The position numbers and the translations under genes are program-made. Below, in pieces: positions 8,311-17,949 of a DNA stretch of 64,000 nucleotides. The DNA is taken from positions 1-64,000 of the forward strand of contig NZ_LJBR01000058.1 of the NCBI RefSeq assembly GCF_001282115.1. The letters run 5' to 3'. Position 1 is the stretch's first letter. The number at the start of each line of letters is the position of its first letter. This stretch comes from Streptomyces sp. NRRL B-24085. GTDB lineage: Bacteria; Actinomycetota; Actinomycetes; Streptomycetales; Streptomycetaceae. The notes under the pieces were generated by a model, which was not told where the DNA came from, did not search any database, and was given only the letters and a program-made list of their open reading frames with translations.

Positions 8311-11300
8311 GGCTGCACCGGCTGGACATCACCGCGTTCGGACCGTTCGGCGGTTCCCAGACGGTCGACTTCGACGAGCTGTCGGCAGCCGGGCTGTTCC
8401 TCCTGCACGGGCCCACGGGCGCCGGAAAGACCTCCGTGCTCGACGCCGTCTGCTACGCGCTCTACGGCTCCGTGCCCGGGGCCCGGCAGAGCGGCCAGGG
8501 CACGGCCCTGCGCAGCGATCACGCCGCCCCCGGCACCCGCACGGAGATCCGTCTCGAACTGACCGTGGCGGGGCGCCGGTTGGAGATCACCCGGCAACCC
8601 CCGTGGGAGCGCCCCAAGAAGCGCGGCAGCGGTACGACACTCGACAAGGCGCAGAGCTGGCTGCGCGAGTACGACGGGTCCGCCGGGGCCTGGAAGGACC
8701 TGAGCCGGTCCCACCAGGAGATCGGCGAGGAGATCACCCAGCTCCTCGGCATGAGCCGCGAACAGTTCTGCCAGGTCGTGCTGTTGCCCCAGGGTGACTT
8801 CGCGCGCTTCCTGCGGGCCGACGCCGAGGCGCGCGGCAGACTGCTCGGACGCCTCTTCGACACCCACCGGTTCGCCGAGGTCGAGAAGCGGCTGGCCGAG
8901 CGCCGCCGGGCCGCCGAAGCACAGGTCCGTGAAGGGGACGCGGCGCTGCTGGCCGACGCGCACCGCATGCAGCAGGCGGCCGGCGGCGCCATGGAGCTGC
9001 CCGAGCTCGCACCCGGTGAGCCGGGTCTGGCCGAGGCCGTCCTGGGCGCGGCCGCCGTCGCCCGCAGCACCGCCCGCGAGCAGGTGACGATCGCCCACTG
9101 CGGACTGGGTGCCGCCGAGTCCGCCCAGGCCGCCGCCGAGCGCGCCCTGGCCGACGTACGCGAACTGGACCGGCTTCAGCGCCGGTTCACCCAGGCACGT
9201 GAGCGGGCCGCGCTGCTCGCGGAGCGGGCGGATGGCTACCACCAGGCGCAGGCCCGGATGGAGCGGGCCCGCAAGGCGGAGGCGGTGGCGCCCGCGCTGG
9301 AGCTGCGGGAGGCGGCCGAGGCCGAGCACCGCAGGGCGGCCGAGGCCGAGACACGCGCGCGGGGGCTGCTGCCGGAGACCTTCGCCGGGGCGGGCGCCGC
9401 CGGACTCGCGAGCGCCGCGCGCCGGGCGGCCGAGGAACTGGGCGGCCTGGACGCGGCCCGGCGCGCCGAGCGGCAGCTGACCGAACTCGTCCGCGAACGC
9501 GCCGACCTGGACGACGAGGAGCGCTCCGACGAGGACGTCCTCCAGGAGGCCGAGGCGTGGCTGGCCGGCTGGGAGGAGACCCGCGCGGGTCTCCAGCACG
9601 CCGTCGATTCGGCCCAGGAGGCGGTCAACCGGGCCGAACAGCTCGACGTGCAGCGGGAGCCCGCCCGCAGGCGGCTCGCCGCCGCACGCCAGCGCGACCA
9701 GTTCGCCCGGGACACCGACGACGCCCAGCAGCAGGTCATCGACGCGACGGACCGGGCGCAGAGGGCCCGCGCCGACTGGCTGGACGTCAAGGAGCGGCGG
9801 CTGAACGGCATCGCCGCCGAGCTGGCCGCACAGCTCACCGACGGTGAGCCCTGCGCGGTCTGCGGCGCCACCGAGCATCCCGCCCCCGCCCGCAAGGACG
9901 CCGGGCACGTCGACCGGGAGACCGAGGAGCGGGCGCTCGCCACCTCGCAGCACGCCGACGAGCAGCGGGCCGAGGCCGAGCGGCGCCTCGCCTTCGTCCA
10001 GCGGGCGCTGGCCGCCGCCCAGGGCGAGGCCGGCGACACCTCCACCGAGGACCTCGCCGCCCAGGTGGACGAGCTGGAGCGCGAGTACGCCCGGGTCCGC
10101 ACCCTCGCCTCGGCCCTGCACACCGCGACGGAACAGCTACGGCAGGCCGAGCGGGAGCGCGAACGACGCCTGACCGCCCAGCAGGAGGCCGCCGTGCGCA
10201 CCGCCTCCCGCGGCGCCCGCCGGGACGCCCTGGACCGGCAACGCATCACCCTGGAAGCGGAGTTGGCCGAAGCGCGCGGTGCCGCCGACAGTGTGGCCGC
10301 CCGCGCCGCCCAGCTCGAACGGCAGGCCGCGCTGCTCACCGACGCCGCCGACACCGCGCGTGCCGCCGAGGACACCGCCCAGCGGCTCAAGGACGCCGAC
10401 GCCCGCCTCGCCGACGCCGCCTTCCGGGCCGGCTTCGAGACCCCGCAGGCCGCGGCCGCCGCCCTCCTCGACGAGGCGGCCCACCGCGACCTCCAGCACC
10501 GGCTGGACGCCTGGCAGACCGAGGAGGCCGCCGTACGGGCCGTGCTCGCCGAGTCCGAGACCGCCGAGGCGGCCCGGCGGCCGCCCGCCGACGTCCTCGC
10601 GGCCGAGCGGGCCGCCGCCGACGCGGGCCGCCGGGTCCGCGAGGCCGCCTCCGCGCTCGACGCGGCCGCCCGGCGCTGCGCGGAACTCGACCGGCTCTCC
10701 GCCCGCACGGCCACCGGCCTCAGGCGTCTGGCGCCGCTGCGCGACGAGTACGACCGGGTGGCCCGCCTGTCCGCGCTCGCCGCGGGCACCTCCGCGGACA
10801 ACGAACGCAAGATGCGCCTGGAGTCCTATGTGCTCGCGGCCCGCCTGGAGCAGGTGGCGGCCGCCGCGACCGCACGTCTGCAACGGATGTCGTCGGGCCG
10901 TTACACCCTCGTCCACTCCGACGACCGCACCGGCCGCGGCCGCAGCGGACTCGGGCTGCACGTCGTCGACGCCTGGACGGGGCGTGAGCGGGACACGGCC
11001 ACGCTGTCGGGCGGCGAGACCTTCTTCGCGTCCCTCGCCCTGGCCCTCGGCCTCGCGGACGTCGTCACCGACGAGGCGGGCGGGGTCCGGCTCGACACCC
11101 TCTTCATCGACGAGGGCTTCGGCAGCCTCGACGACCAGACCCTGGACGAGGTCCTCGACGTCCTGGACTCCCTGCGGGAACGCGACCGCAGCGTGGGCAT
11201 CGTGAGCCATGTCGCCGATCTGCGCCGCCGCATCCACGCCCAACTGGAGGTCGTGAAGGGCCGGTCGGGGTCGGCGCTGAGACAGCGCGGCGGAGTCTGA
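8307..11300 (+). CDS. sbcC: Exonuclease SbcCD subunit C (SMC-like ATPase)
   Basis: 997 residues from a GTG overlapping the sbcD stop by 4 bp. The Rad50-type partner: an ATP-binding head split by a long coiled coil. The N-terminal head has Walker A GPTGAGKTS near residue 37. The coiled coil (about residues 180-860) is unusually rich in Ala, Glu and Arg and is interrupted by the zinc hook CAVC (Cys516, Cys519) followed by GATEHP. The C-terminal head has the signature LSGGETFFASLALALG and Walker B TLFIDEGFGSLD. Forms a complex with SbcD for DNA-end processing. Convergent with the Lrp gene, with 2 bp between stops. Confidence 0.96.
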   Translation: MRLHRLDITAFGPFGGSQTVDFDELSAAGLFLLHGPTGAGKTSVLDAVCYALYGSVPGARQSGQGTALRSDHAAPGTRTEIRLELTVAGRRLEITRQPPWERPKKRGSGTTLDKAQSWLREYDGSAGAWKDLSRSHQEIGEEITQLLGMSREQFCQVVLLPQGDFARFLRADAEARGRLLGRLFDTHRFAEVEKRLAERRRAAEAQVREGDAALLADAHRMQQAAGGAMELPELAPGEPGLAEAVLGAAAVARSTAREQVTIAHCGLGAAESAQAAAERALADVRELDRLQRRFTQARERAALLAERADGYHQAQARMERARKAEAVAPALELREAAEAEHRRAAEAETRARGLLPETFAGAGAAGLASAARRAAEELGGLDAARRAERQLTELVRERADLDDEERSDEDVLQEAEAWLAGWEETRAGLQHAVDSAQEAVNRAEQLDVQREPARRRLAAARQRDQFARDTDDAQQQVIDATDRAQRARADWLDVKERRLNGIAAELAAQLTDGEPCAVCGATEHPAPARKDAGHVDRETEERALATSQHADEQRAEAERRLAFVQRALAAAQGEAGDTSTEDLAAQVDELEREYARVRTLASALHTATEQLRQAERERERRLTAQQEAAVRTASRGARRDALDRQRITLEAELAEARGAADSVAARAAQLERQAALLTDAADTARAAEDTAQRLKDADARLADAAFRAGFETPQAAAAALLDEAAHRDLQHRLDAWQTEEAAVRAVLAESETAEAARRPPADVLAAERAAADAGRRVREAASALDAAARRCAELDRLSARTATGLRRLAPLRDEYDRVARLSALAAGTSADNERKMRLESYVLAARLEQVAAAATARLQRMSSGRYTLVHSDDRTGRGRSGLGLHVVDAWTGRERDTATLSGGETFFASLALALGLADVVTDEAGGVRLDTLFIDEGFGSLDDQTLDEVLDVLDSLRERDRSVGIVSHVADLRRRIHAQLEVVKGRSGSALRQRGGV

Positions 11301-11302
11301 GG

Positions 11303-11749
11303 TCAGCGCCCCACGGGCCGCCGGGGGAGCGGGGAGGAGTAGACGACGCTCGTGGTCACCGAGCCCAGGGTGCCGATCCTGCCCGACACCTCCTCCAGGT
11401 GCCGCATGGAGCGGGCGGCGACCTTGATGACGAAGCAGTCGTCGCCGGTCACGTGGTGCGCCTCCAGGATCTCGGGCGTCACGGAGACCAGGTCGTGGAA
11501 GGGCTTGTAGTTGCCGTTGGGGTACCGGAGGCGGACGAACGCGAGGATCGGCAGGCCGAGCCGGTCGGGGTCCACGACGGCGGCGTACCCCTGGATTACG
11601 CCCGCCTCCTCCAGCCGCCGCACCCGCTCGGTGACCGCGCTCGCGGACATCGAGACGGCACGGGCCAGCTCGGCGAAACTGGCCCGGCCCTCCCGCTGGA
11701 GGACGTCGAGGATGCGCCAGTCGGTGGCGTCCGGGGAATACGCGGTCAT
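11303..11749 (-). CDS. Lrp/AsnC family transcriptional regulator (divergent from rhodanese gene)
   Basis: 148 residues. The N-terminal winged helix-turn-helix covers about residues 5-60 (DWRILDVLQREGRASFAELA ... SASAVTERVRRLEEAGVIQG). The C-terminal RAM/ligand-binding domain covers about residues 65-140, including the GDDCFVIKV segment. The start at 11749 is used because residues before MTAYSPDATDW have no family similarity and would overlap the divergent promoter. It faces away from the rhodanese gene across a 94-bp shared region, the classic arrangement for an Lrp protein controlling its neighbour. The ligand, probably an amino acid, is unknown. Confidence 0.92.
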   Translation of the reverse strand: MTAYSPDATDWRILDVLQREGRASFAELARAVSMSASAVTERVRRLEEAGVIQGYAAVVDPDRLGLPILAFVRLRYPNGNYKPFHDLVSVTPEILEAHHVTGDDCFVIKVAARSMRHLEEVSGRIGTLGSVTTSVVYSSPLPRRPVGR

Positions 11750-11843
11750 GCCCGAGGAATAGCAGGGGAATCCCCGGCCGGGCAAGGTCACCGCCGTGGA
11801 ATCGCCCTTCAGGTGGTGGATCGGCGGCCGTAGATTTCTGGCC

Positions 11844-12329
11844 ATGACGACAACCGCCTCGCTCCTCTCGAACCCTGTCCTGCGCGTCGCCCCCGCCGCT
11901 CCGGCCGAGGCCGCCGCCTACTTCCGCGCCAGTCTGGTCTTCCACGCCGACGTCTCCGACGTCGCCGCCGCGCTCGCCGCGGACGGTGACCCCGGCTTCG
12001 CGGTCCTCGACTCCCGTTCCACCGCCGCCTGGGACCAGGGCCACGTTCCGGGCGCGGTCCACCTGCCCACCGCCCTCATCCCCGAGCAGGCCGAACAGCT
12101 CCTGGACAGATCGGTGCCGGTGGTGACGTACTGCTGGGGCCCGGGCTGCAACGGCGCCACGCGCGCCGCACTGGCCCTCGCCGAACTCGGCTACCAGGTC
12201 AAGGAGATGCTCGGCGGATTCGAGTACTGGGTGCGGGAGGGCTTCGTGTTCGAGACCTGGGAGGGGCAGGAGCGGCGCGCCGCCGACGTGTTGACCGCAC
12301 CGGCCGACTCCGAGGACTGCGGCTGTTGA
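11844..12329 (+). CDS. Rhodanese-like domain protein
   Basis: 161 residues, one rhodanese domain. The CDC25-like start (AVLDSRSTAAWDQGHVPGAV) and the active-site loop YCWGPGCNGATRAA are clear; the loop Cys would carry a persulfide. Such proteins transfer sulfane sulfur or act as thiosulfate or phosphatase-like sensors. The C terminus ends in DCGC, a second possible thiol site. Start ATG at 11844; the reading frame further upstream runs into the divergent promoter. Probably controlled by the divergent Lrp regulator. Confidence 0.92.
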   Translation: MTTTASLLSNPVLRVAPAAPAEAAAYFRASLVFHADVSDVAAALAADGDPGFAVLDSRSTAAWDQGHVPGAVHLPTALIPEQAEQLLDRSVPVVTYCWGPGCNGATRAALALAELGYQVKEMLGGFEYWVREGFVFETWEGQERRAADVLTAPADSEDCGC

Positions 12330-12400
12330 GTCCTGGGGATTCCGGTGGGGTTCCTGTGCAGGTGCAACCCTGAGGTTCCGGTGCGTGTAGGTTCTGGCCC

Positions 12401-12916
12401 ATGGTGCGATACGCGGAGCCGGGCGCGGTGGAGTGGGTGGAGTCGGGCGGCGGTCCGCTCATAGCGGTGCCCGAGACGGTGCTGCCGTTCTGGGCGGGAG
12501 CCGACGGCGACGAGACGGCCTCCGACTACGACCGGGCCTGTGAAGTCGAGGGCTCGGTGGGCCTGTTGCCGGTCGGCGACGCGGCGGCCCTGGTCCTCGG
12601 GGACGAACCCGCCTCGACCTCCTATCTCGCCGAGCACGACACCTTCGTACGGTGGTGCGCCGCCGACTCCGAGGACGAACTCCTCGCCGAGGTCCCGGCC
12701 GCCCTCGCCACCGCGGCCTGGGAGGACGAGGTGAGCTGGACGGTACCCGGCCCGGTCGTCCTCTTCGACGCGGCCTGGCCCGGCAACGACTCGGCCGGCA
12801 CCGACCACCTGAAGGTCTCGCTCGCCCCCGGCCGGTACGCGGTACGCGCCGCCAACGTGCGCCCAGGCCCGGAGACCTGGCTGGGTCTGGTCCAGCTGCG
12901 CCGGCTCCAGGACTGA
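12401..12916 (+). CDS. Imm21-like immunity protein, orphan
   Basis: 171 residues, acidic. The N-terminal WVESGGGPLIAVPETVLPFW, DYDRAC, VGDAAALVLGDEP and VLFDAAWPG segments match what I recall of the Imm21 family, predicted immunity proteins of polymorphic toxin systems. No toxin, WXG100 or secretion gene is next to it, so it is either an orphan immunity gene guarding against kin toxins or a domesticated family member. Small soluble protein, no signal peptide. Followed by a strong hairpin terminator. The family call is from memory of the motif order. Confidence 0.65.
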   Translation: MVRYAEPGAVEWVESGGGPLIAVPETVLPFWAGADGDETASDYDRACEVEGSVGLLPVGDAAALVLGDEPASTSYLAEHDTFVRWCAADSEDELLAEVPAALATAAWEDEVSWTVPGPVVLFDAAWPGNDSAGTDHLKVSLAPGRYAVRAANVRPGPETWLGLVQLRRLQD

Positions 12917-12934
12917 CGGTCGCTGCCGTGCGGA

Positions 12935-13000
12935 CCTGACCGACCGGCCCGCCCCGTCGCCCGGTGGGGGGCGTCGAGGCGGGCCGGTCGCTCGGTCAGG
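12935..13000. terminator. Bidirectional terminator hairpin
   Basis: Perfect 12-bp arms GACCGGCCCGCC (12942-12953) and GGCGGGCCGGTC (12978-12989) with a 24-nt loop, extended outside by CCTGACCG (12935-12942) and CGGTCAGG (12993-13000). It lies between the convergent Imm21-like and DUF885 genes. No T tract, as usual in streptomycetes. Confidence 0.8.
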
Positions 13001-13036
13001 CGGCCGGCGGCTTCCCGTACCGGTCCGCCGTAGGCA

Positions 13037-14728
13037 TCACAGCCGGGCCAGCTCGTCCACCAGGTCGTCGAGGCCCAGGGAGCCCTGCGACAGTGCCGCC
13101 ATGTGCCAGGCCTTGAGGTCGAAGGCGTCGCCGTGCCGCTCCCGGGCCTTCTCCCGGCCCAGCAGCCAGGCCCGCTCACCGAGCTTGTAGCCGATCGCCT
13201 GGCCGGGAATCGTCAGGTAGCGGGTCAGCTCGCTCTCCACGAAGTCCGCCGGACGGCTGCTGTGCGCGCCGAAGAACTCCTGCGCCAGCTCGGGTGTCCA
13301 GCGCTCACCGGGGTGGAAGGGGGAGTCCGCCGGGATCTCCAGCTCCAGGTGCATGCCGATGTCGACGATGACCCGGGCGGCCCGCATCATCTGCGCGTCG
13401 AGGTAGCCGAGCCGCTGCTCAGGATCGGTCAGGAAGCCCAGCTCGTCCATCAAGCGCTCCGCGTACAGCGCCCAGCCCTCGGCGTTGGCGCTGACCCCGC
13501 CGACCACCGCCTGGTAGCGGGAGAGGTTCTTCGCGACGTGGGCCCACTGCGCGAGCTGGAGGTGATGGCCGGGGACGCCCTCGTGGTACCAGGTCGAGAC
13601 GAGGTCGTAGACCGGGAAACGGGTCTGGCCCATCGTCGGCAGCCAGGTGCGGCCGGGACGCGAGAAGTCCTCCGACGGGGGCGTGTAGTACGGGGCGGCC
13701 GCGCTGCCGGGCGGGGCGATGCAGGACTCCACCTTCCGCACCCGTTCGGCGAGTTCGAAGTGGGTGCCGTCCAGCGCGTCGATCGCCTGGTCCATCAGGC
13801 CCTGGAGCCAGTCGCGCACCTCGTCGACGCCCTCGATGTGCTTGCCGTGCTCGTCGAGGTGCGCGAGCGCCACCCACGGCGTCGCGGCGCCCGGCAGGAT
13901 CTTCTCGGCCTCCTGCCGCATCTCGCCGAGCAGCCGGTGGTACTCGGACCAGCCGTACGCGTACGCCTCGTCCAGGTCGAGGTCCGTGCCGTTGAAGTAG
14001 CGGGCCCAGCGGGCGTACCGCTCCCGGCCCACCGTGTTGGGGGCGCCCTCGACGGCCGGCGTGTACACGTCCCGCATCCAGTCGCGCAGCTCCACCACGG
14101 AGGCGGTCGCCGCGCGGGCGGCCTCGTCCAGCTCGGCCCGCAGCGACTCGGGTCCAGCCGAGACGAAGTCCTCGAACCAGCCACGGCCGTTGCCGTCGGT
14201 GTCCGCCCACTCGGTGAGCTGCTCGACGAAGGTGGCCGTCGGGCGCGGAGCCGCGTACAGCTTGCGCTCCAGACCGAGGGCGAGGGACTCGCGGTAGCCC
14301 GCGTACGCCGTGGGCACGGCACGCAGCCGCTCGGCGATCGCCGCCCAGTCCTCCTCGGTCCGGTTGGGCGTCACGGTGAAGACCTCGCGGACCGAGTGCG
14401 CGGGCGTCGCCATGTTGCCGACCGCGCGCAGCCCCTCGTCGGCCTCGTGCACCGCGAGTTCGGCGGTCAGCCGCTCCCGCAGCAGCCGGCCGCACCGGCG
14501 CTCGATGTCGCTGTCCGCGCCGGGCCGTCGCTCGGCCTCGTCGAGCCGGGCGAGGGTGGCCCGCTGGAGCTCCGCCAGCGCCTCCTGGCCCGCCGGCGAC
14601 GTGTCGGGCAGTTTGCTCGAACTCTCCTTCACACCCAGGTAGGTGCCGGTGACCGGATCGAGGGCGATGAGCTCGTCGACGTAGGTGTCGGCGACCTGAC
14701 GGGGAAGCGGGCTCTGAGTCTCAGACAT
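13037..14728 (-). CDS. DUF885 family protein, probable metallopeptidase
   Basis: 563 residues, nearly all helical. The conserved zinc-binding segment HEGVPGHHLQ sits near residue 395, followed by EGWALYAERLMDELGF, the typical second motif of DUF885 proteins related to M3/M32-like peptidases. No signal peptide, so probably cytoplasmic. Start taken at MSETQS (14728); one in-frame ATG lies 9 bp further upstream. It is followed, on the same strand upstream, by an Lrp gene, with 33 bp between them, so the two may be co-transcribed. Substrate unknown. Confidence 0.85.
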   Translation of the reverse strand: MSETQSPLPRQVADTYVDELIALDPVTGTYLGVKESSSKLPDTSPAGQEALAELQRATLARLDEAERRPGADSDIERRCGRLLRERLTAELAVHEADEGLRAVGNMATPAHSVREVFTVTPNRTEEDWAAIAERLRAVPTAYAGYRESLALGLERKLYAAPRPTATFVEQLTEWADTDGNGRGWFEDFVSAGPESLRAELDEAARAATASVVELRDWMRDVYTPAVEGAPNTVGRERYARWARYFNGTDLDLDEAYAYGWSEYHRLLGEMRQEAEKILPGAATPWVALAHLDEHGKHIEGVDEVRDWLQGLMDQAIDALDGTHFELAERVRKVESCIAPPGSAAAPYYTPPSEDFSRPGRTWLPTMGQTRFPVYDLVSTWYHEGVPGHHLQLAQWAHVAKNLSRYQAVVGGVSANAEGWALYAERLMDELGFLTDPEQRLGYLDAQMMRAARVIVDIGMHLELEIPADSPFHPGERWTPELAQEFFGAHSSRPADFVESELTRYLTIPGQAIGYKLGERAWLLGREKARERHGDAFDLKAWHMAALSQGSLGLDDLVDELARL

Positions 14729-14761
14729 GCGGACCATCCTCGTACGCGGACCTCGCGGGAG

Positions 14762-15256
14762 TCACCCCGATTCCGCTGTGGGCGTGGCAGGCGGGAGGAG
14801 CGGCCCGCACTCCCACTGCTGGAAGATCAGCCGGGTCTCCACCCGGGCCACCTCGCGCCGGGACGTGAACTCGTCCAGCACCAGCCGCTGGAGGTCGGTC
14901 ATGTCCGCCACGGCCACGTGCACGAGGTAGTCGTCGGGGCCGGTCAGATGGAACACGGTCCGCGATTCCGGCAGCGCCCGGATCCGCTCCACGAACGGCC
15001 CGACCAGCTCCCGCCGATGCGGTCTGACCTGCACCGACAGCAGCGCCTCCAGACCCCGGCCGAGCTTCGCCGGATCCAGCCGCAACTGGTGCCCGAGGAT
15101 GACGCCCGAGCGGCGCAGCCGGGTCACCCGGTCCAGGCAGGTGGAGGGGGCGACCCCGACCTGCGCGGCGAGATCGCGGTAGGTGGTCCGGGCGTCGTTC
15201 TGCAACAACCGCAGCAGATGCAGGTCCACCGGGTCCAGTACGACAGATTCGGCCAT
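14762..15256 (-). CDS. Lrp/AsnC family transcriptional regulator (divergent from trans-sulfuration enzyme)
   Basis: 164 residues. The N-terminal helix-turn-helix (DLHLLRLLQNDARTTYRDLA ... APSTCLDRVTRLRRSGVI) is followed by the RAM domain with TGPDDYLVHVAVAD. Faces the trans-sulfuration enzyme gene across about 60 bp, so it most likely controls methionine/cysteine-type metabolism there (inference from layout). A second, different Lrp member sits 3 kb away beside a rhodanese gene; the two share only family-level similarity. Confidence 0.92.
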   Translation of the reverse strand: MAESVVLDPVDLHLLRLLQNDARTTYRDLAAQVGVAPSTCLDRVTRLRRSGVILGHQLRLDPAKLGRGLEALLSVQVRPHRRELVGPFVERIRALPESRTVFHLTGPDDYLVHVAVADMTDLQRLVLDEFTSRREVARVETRLIFQQWECGPLLPPATPTAESG

Positions 15257-15316
15257 CGGCCGAACGTAGCACGGGCTTCCCCCTGCTAAGTCCGTTCAGT
15301 GTTCACTCTTGCCTGC

Positions 15317-16468
15317 ATGGACTCAGCGCGCACCGCCACCGCCTCCCGTACGCCGCTCAGAGCACTGGCCACCGAGGCCGTCCACGCCGGCCGCGACGAC
15401 CTCGCCCGGCAGGGACTGCACGCCCCGCCCATCGACCTGTCGACGACCTACCCCTCCTACGACAGCCGCGGTGAGGCCGCCCGTATCGACGCCTTCGCCG
15501 CGACCGGCGCCGAGCCGCAGGGACCGCCGGTGTACGGGCGGCTCGGCAACCCGACCGTCGCCCGCTTCGAGACCGCCCTGGCCCGCCTGGAGAACACCGG
15601 GGCCGCGGTCGCCTTCGCCAGCGGCATGGCCGCGCTCACGGCGGTCCTTCTCGTACGGGCCTCCCTGGGCCTGCGCCACATCGTGGCCGTACGCCCCCTG
15701 TACGGGTGCAGCGACCACCTGCTGACCGCCGGACTCCTCGGCACGGAGGTCACCTGGACCGATCCGGCGGGGGTCACCGACGCCCTGCGCCCGGACACCG
15801 GCCTGGTCCTGGTCGAGTCCCCGGCCAACCCCACCCTCGCCGAACTCGACCTGCGCGCCCTGGCCCACTCCTGCGGCTCCGTGCCCCTCCTCGCGGACAA
15901 CACCTTCGCCACACCCGTGCTCCAGCGTCCCGCGGAGCAGGGCGCCCGCCTGGTGCTGCACAGCGCGACCAAGTACCTCGGCGGCCACGGGGACGTCATG
16001 GCGGGAGTGGTGGCCTGCGACGAGGAGTTCGCCGGGCGGTTGCGGCAGGTGCGCTTCGCCACGGGCGGCGTCCTGCACCCCCTCGCCGGCTATCTCCTGC
16101 TGCGCGGCCTGGCGACCCTCCCGGTCCGGGTCCGTGCCGCCTCCGCGACCGCCGCCGAGCTCGCCCGCCGCCTCGCCGCCGACCCCCGGGTGGGCCGCGT
16201 GCACTACCCGCGGATCGGCGGCGCGATGATCGCCTTCGAGGTCGACGGCGACCCGCACGAAGTGATCGACCGGGTCCGGTTGGTCACCCCGGCGGTCAGC
16301 CTGGGCAGCGTCGACACCCTCATCCAGCACCCGGCGTCGATCAGCCACCGCATCGTGGACGCGGACGACCGGCGGGGTGCCGGGGTGAGTGACCGTCTGC
16401 TGCGCCTGTCGGTGGGCCTGGAGGACGTGGAGGACCTGTGGACGGACCTGGACCAGGCCCTCGGATAG
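15317..16468 (+). CDS. PLP-dependent trans-sulfuration enzyme (cystathionine gamma-lyase/synthase family)
   Basis: 383 residues. Cys/Met-metabolism PLP enzyme family. Visible marks: [14 protein letters not shown] near the N terminus, [32 protein letters not shown], and the PLP lysine in [12 protein letters not shown], then a C-terminal [13 protein letters not shown]. Could be a cystathionine gamma-lyase, gamma-synthase or methionine gamma-lyase; the sequence alone does not decide. The ATG at 15317 gives the usual start; a longer frame from 15299 is possible. Divergent from an Lrp regulator that probably senses an amino acid and controls it. Confidence 0.9.
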   Translation: MDSARTATASRTPLRALATEAVHAGRDDLARQGLHAPPIDLSTTYPSYDSRGEAARIDAFAATGAEPQGPPVYGRLGNPTVARFETALARLENTGAAVAFASGMAALTAVLLVRASLGLRHIVAVRPLYGCSDHLLTAGLLGTEVTWTDPAGVTDALRPDTGLVLVESPANPTLAELDLRALAHSCGSVPLLADNTFATPVLQRPAEQGARLVLHSATKYLGGHGDVMAGVVACDEEFAGRLRQVRFATGGVLHPLAGYLLLRGLATLPVRVRAASATAAELARRLAADPRVGRVHYPRIGGAMIAFEVDGDPHEVIDRVRLVTPAVSLGSVDTLIQHPASISHRIVDADDRRGAGVSDRLLRLSVGLEDVEDLWTDLDQALG

Positions 16469-16472
16469 CCCC

Positions 16473-16506
16473 CCGCCGGACGGACCTGGACCGGGTCCTC
16501 CGGCGG
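16473..16506. terminator. Terminator hairpin between convergent genes
   Basis: Arms CCGCCGGA (16473-16480) and TCCGGCGG (16499-16506); the 18-nt interior contains a second short stem (GGACC/GGTCC). It lies just after the trans-sulfuration gene and before the convergent ACT-GNAT stop. Confidence 0.7.
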
Positions 16507-16516
16507 ACACCGGCCG

Positions 16517-17794
16517 CTACGGCGCCTCGATGCGCGTGACGCGCACGGCGCGCTCCGGCTCCGCCCCCGGAGCGAGGCGCGCCGTGATCACCAGGGTCCC
16601 CTCCTCGATCTGGTAGTCGAGGGGGAGTCCCAGCCCCCGCATCGCCGCGACCATCCCGGTGTTGGACGACTGCGTCACGGCGTACACGCTCTCGCACCCG
16701 GCCTCGGCGGCCATCGCGACCAGCCGCTCCAGCAGCTCGGCCCCGATCCCGCGCCGCTGCCAGGCGTCCTCGACGAGCAGCGCCACCTCGGTCTCGTCCC
16801 CGTCCCACAGCAGGTGGCCGAGCCCGACGATCCGCCCGGAGGCGGTCTGCACGGCGAGGGTGCGCCCGAACCGCGGACTGAGCAGGTGGTTCAGGTAGCG
16901 GTCGGCGTCACCGACGGGCCCGTGGTAGCGCATGCCCAACGTCCTCGGCGAGCACCGCTCGTGCATCGCCACCGCGGCCGCCAGATCGCCGGTGTCGGCC
17001 CGCCGCACGGTGATGTCGTGGCCCTGCGGCAGCGTCAGGAGATCCTGGCTGCCCGGCACCCGCGGACCGAGCCGGGCGTCCAGCTCGACCAGGGCCCGGG
17101 CCCGGGCGAACTCCGTCGGCGTGAACGGCAGATACGGCCGCTCCACGGTGATCACGCCGCCTTCCGGCGCCCGCAGCCGCATCACGGTGTCCTCCAGAGC
17201 TCCTTCCACGGGCACCCCTTCCGGCCCGCGACCGCCGCCCACCGGCGTGGCCGGCAGGGACCGGATCGTGCACCGGCCCAGCAACTGCCGCAGCGCGAGC
17301 GGCAGTTCCGCCGCGTCCAGCGCGGTTCGGGTGGCGAGGCCGAGCACCCGGGTCGGGGCGTCCACCAGATCGTGCGTGTCGGCCCGCTCGATCCAGGTGT
17401 CGGCGCCGCCGGCCCGCCCGACGGCCCCGGCGATCCCGGCGCCCTCCAGCGCGCCCGGGGCGCGCAGCAGGAACTCGTCGACCGTGCCCTCGGCCAGCGG
17501 GTGGGTCTGCAGGCTCAGGATGTCGATCCGCAGCCCGGCCAGGACCGTGCACAGGGCGGCCAGCGAGCCCGGTTCGTCCTTCACGGTGGTTCGCATCCGC
17601 CACAGGGTGCTCTCCGCCACCACGGGGTCCGGGGTTCCCGACGGCCCGGCCTGCTCCCCTTCGGGCAGCGGCCGGGCGCCGGTATCGCCGGTCGGGGGCG
17701 CGTGGCCGTGGCGCCGTGTCCATCGGGTGCGGAACGCGGCCCTGAACGCGGCGGCGAGTTTCGCAGGGGTCACATCAGGCATGTTCGAAGTCAT
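16517..17794 (-). CDS. ACT domain - GNAT acetyltransferase fusion protein
   Basis: 425 residues. The N-terminal third contains an ACT-type amino-acid-binding domain (RMRTTVKDEPGSLAALCTVL, about residues 65-130). The C-terminal third is a GNAT acetyltransferase domain with HERCSPRTLGMRYHG, a beta-bulge region and the acetyl-CoA loop VEDAWQRRGIGAELLERLV. Such fusions are predicted amino-acid-sensing protein or metabolite acetyltransferases in actinomycetes. Start at MTSNMPDVT (17794); more upstream residues lack similarity. Single gene, convergent with the trans-sulfuration gene, which also hints at amino acid metabolism. The acetyl acceptor is unknown. Confidence 0.88.
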   Translation of the reverse strand: MTSNMPDVTPAKLAAAFRAAFRTRWTRRHGHAPPTGDTGARPLPEGEQAGPSGTPDPVVAESTLWRMRTTVKDEPGSLAALCTVLAGLRIDILSLQTHPLAEGTVDEFLLRAPGALEGAGIAGAVGRAGGADTWIERADTHDLVDAPTRVLGLATRTALDAAELPLALRQLLGRCTIRSLPATPVGGGRGPEGVPVEGALEDTVMRLRAPEGGVITVERPYLPFTPTEFARARALVELDARLGPRVPGSQDLLTLPQGHDITVRRADTGDLAAAVAMHERCSPRTLGMRYHGPVGDADRYLNHLLSPRFGRTLAVQTASGRIVGLGHLLWDGDETEVALLVEDAWQRRGIGAELLERLVAMAAEAGCESVYAVTQSSNTGMVAAMRGLGLPLDYQIEEGTLVITARLAPGAEPERAVRVTRIEAP

Positions 17795-17820
17795 GCAGCC
17801 ACTGTGGAGGAACGGTGTTG

Positions 17821-17830
17821 CGTGATCACG
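17821..17830. promoter_or_regulatory. Palindrome upstream of ACT-GNAT gene
   Basis: CGTGATCACG is a perfect 10-bp palindrome 27 bp before the start of the ACT-GNAT gene, flanked by AT-richer sequence than its surroundings. A possible operator; no regulator can be named. Confidence 0.3.
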
Positions 17831-17949
17831 AACGTATTGTGACTGCACGGTAAAGCGTGGTCCGTGCGCTTTATACCCTTTTCAACAGTTCACGGGTCGC
17901 GCACCGGGGGATGACGCCGACGCGCGACCCGCCGTACAGCGTACGGGAG

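Noticed and set aside
10137..12062. 641-codon minus-strand frame across sbcC and the Lrp gene
   Set aside because: Antisense to sbcC and out of frame with the Lrp gene; no ribosome site or conserved motif.
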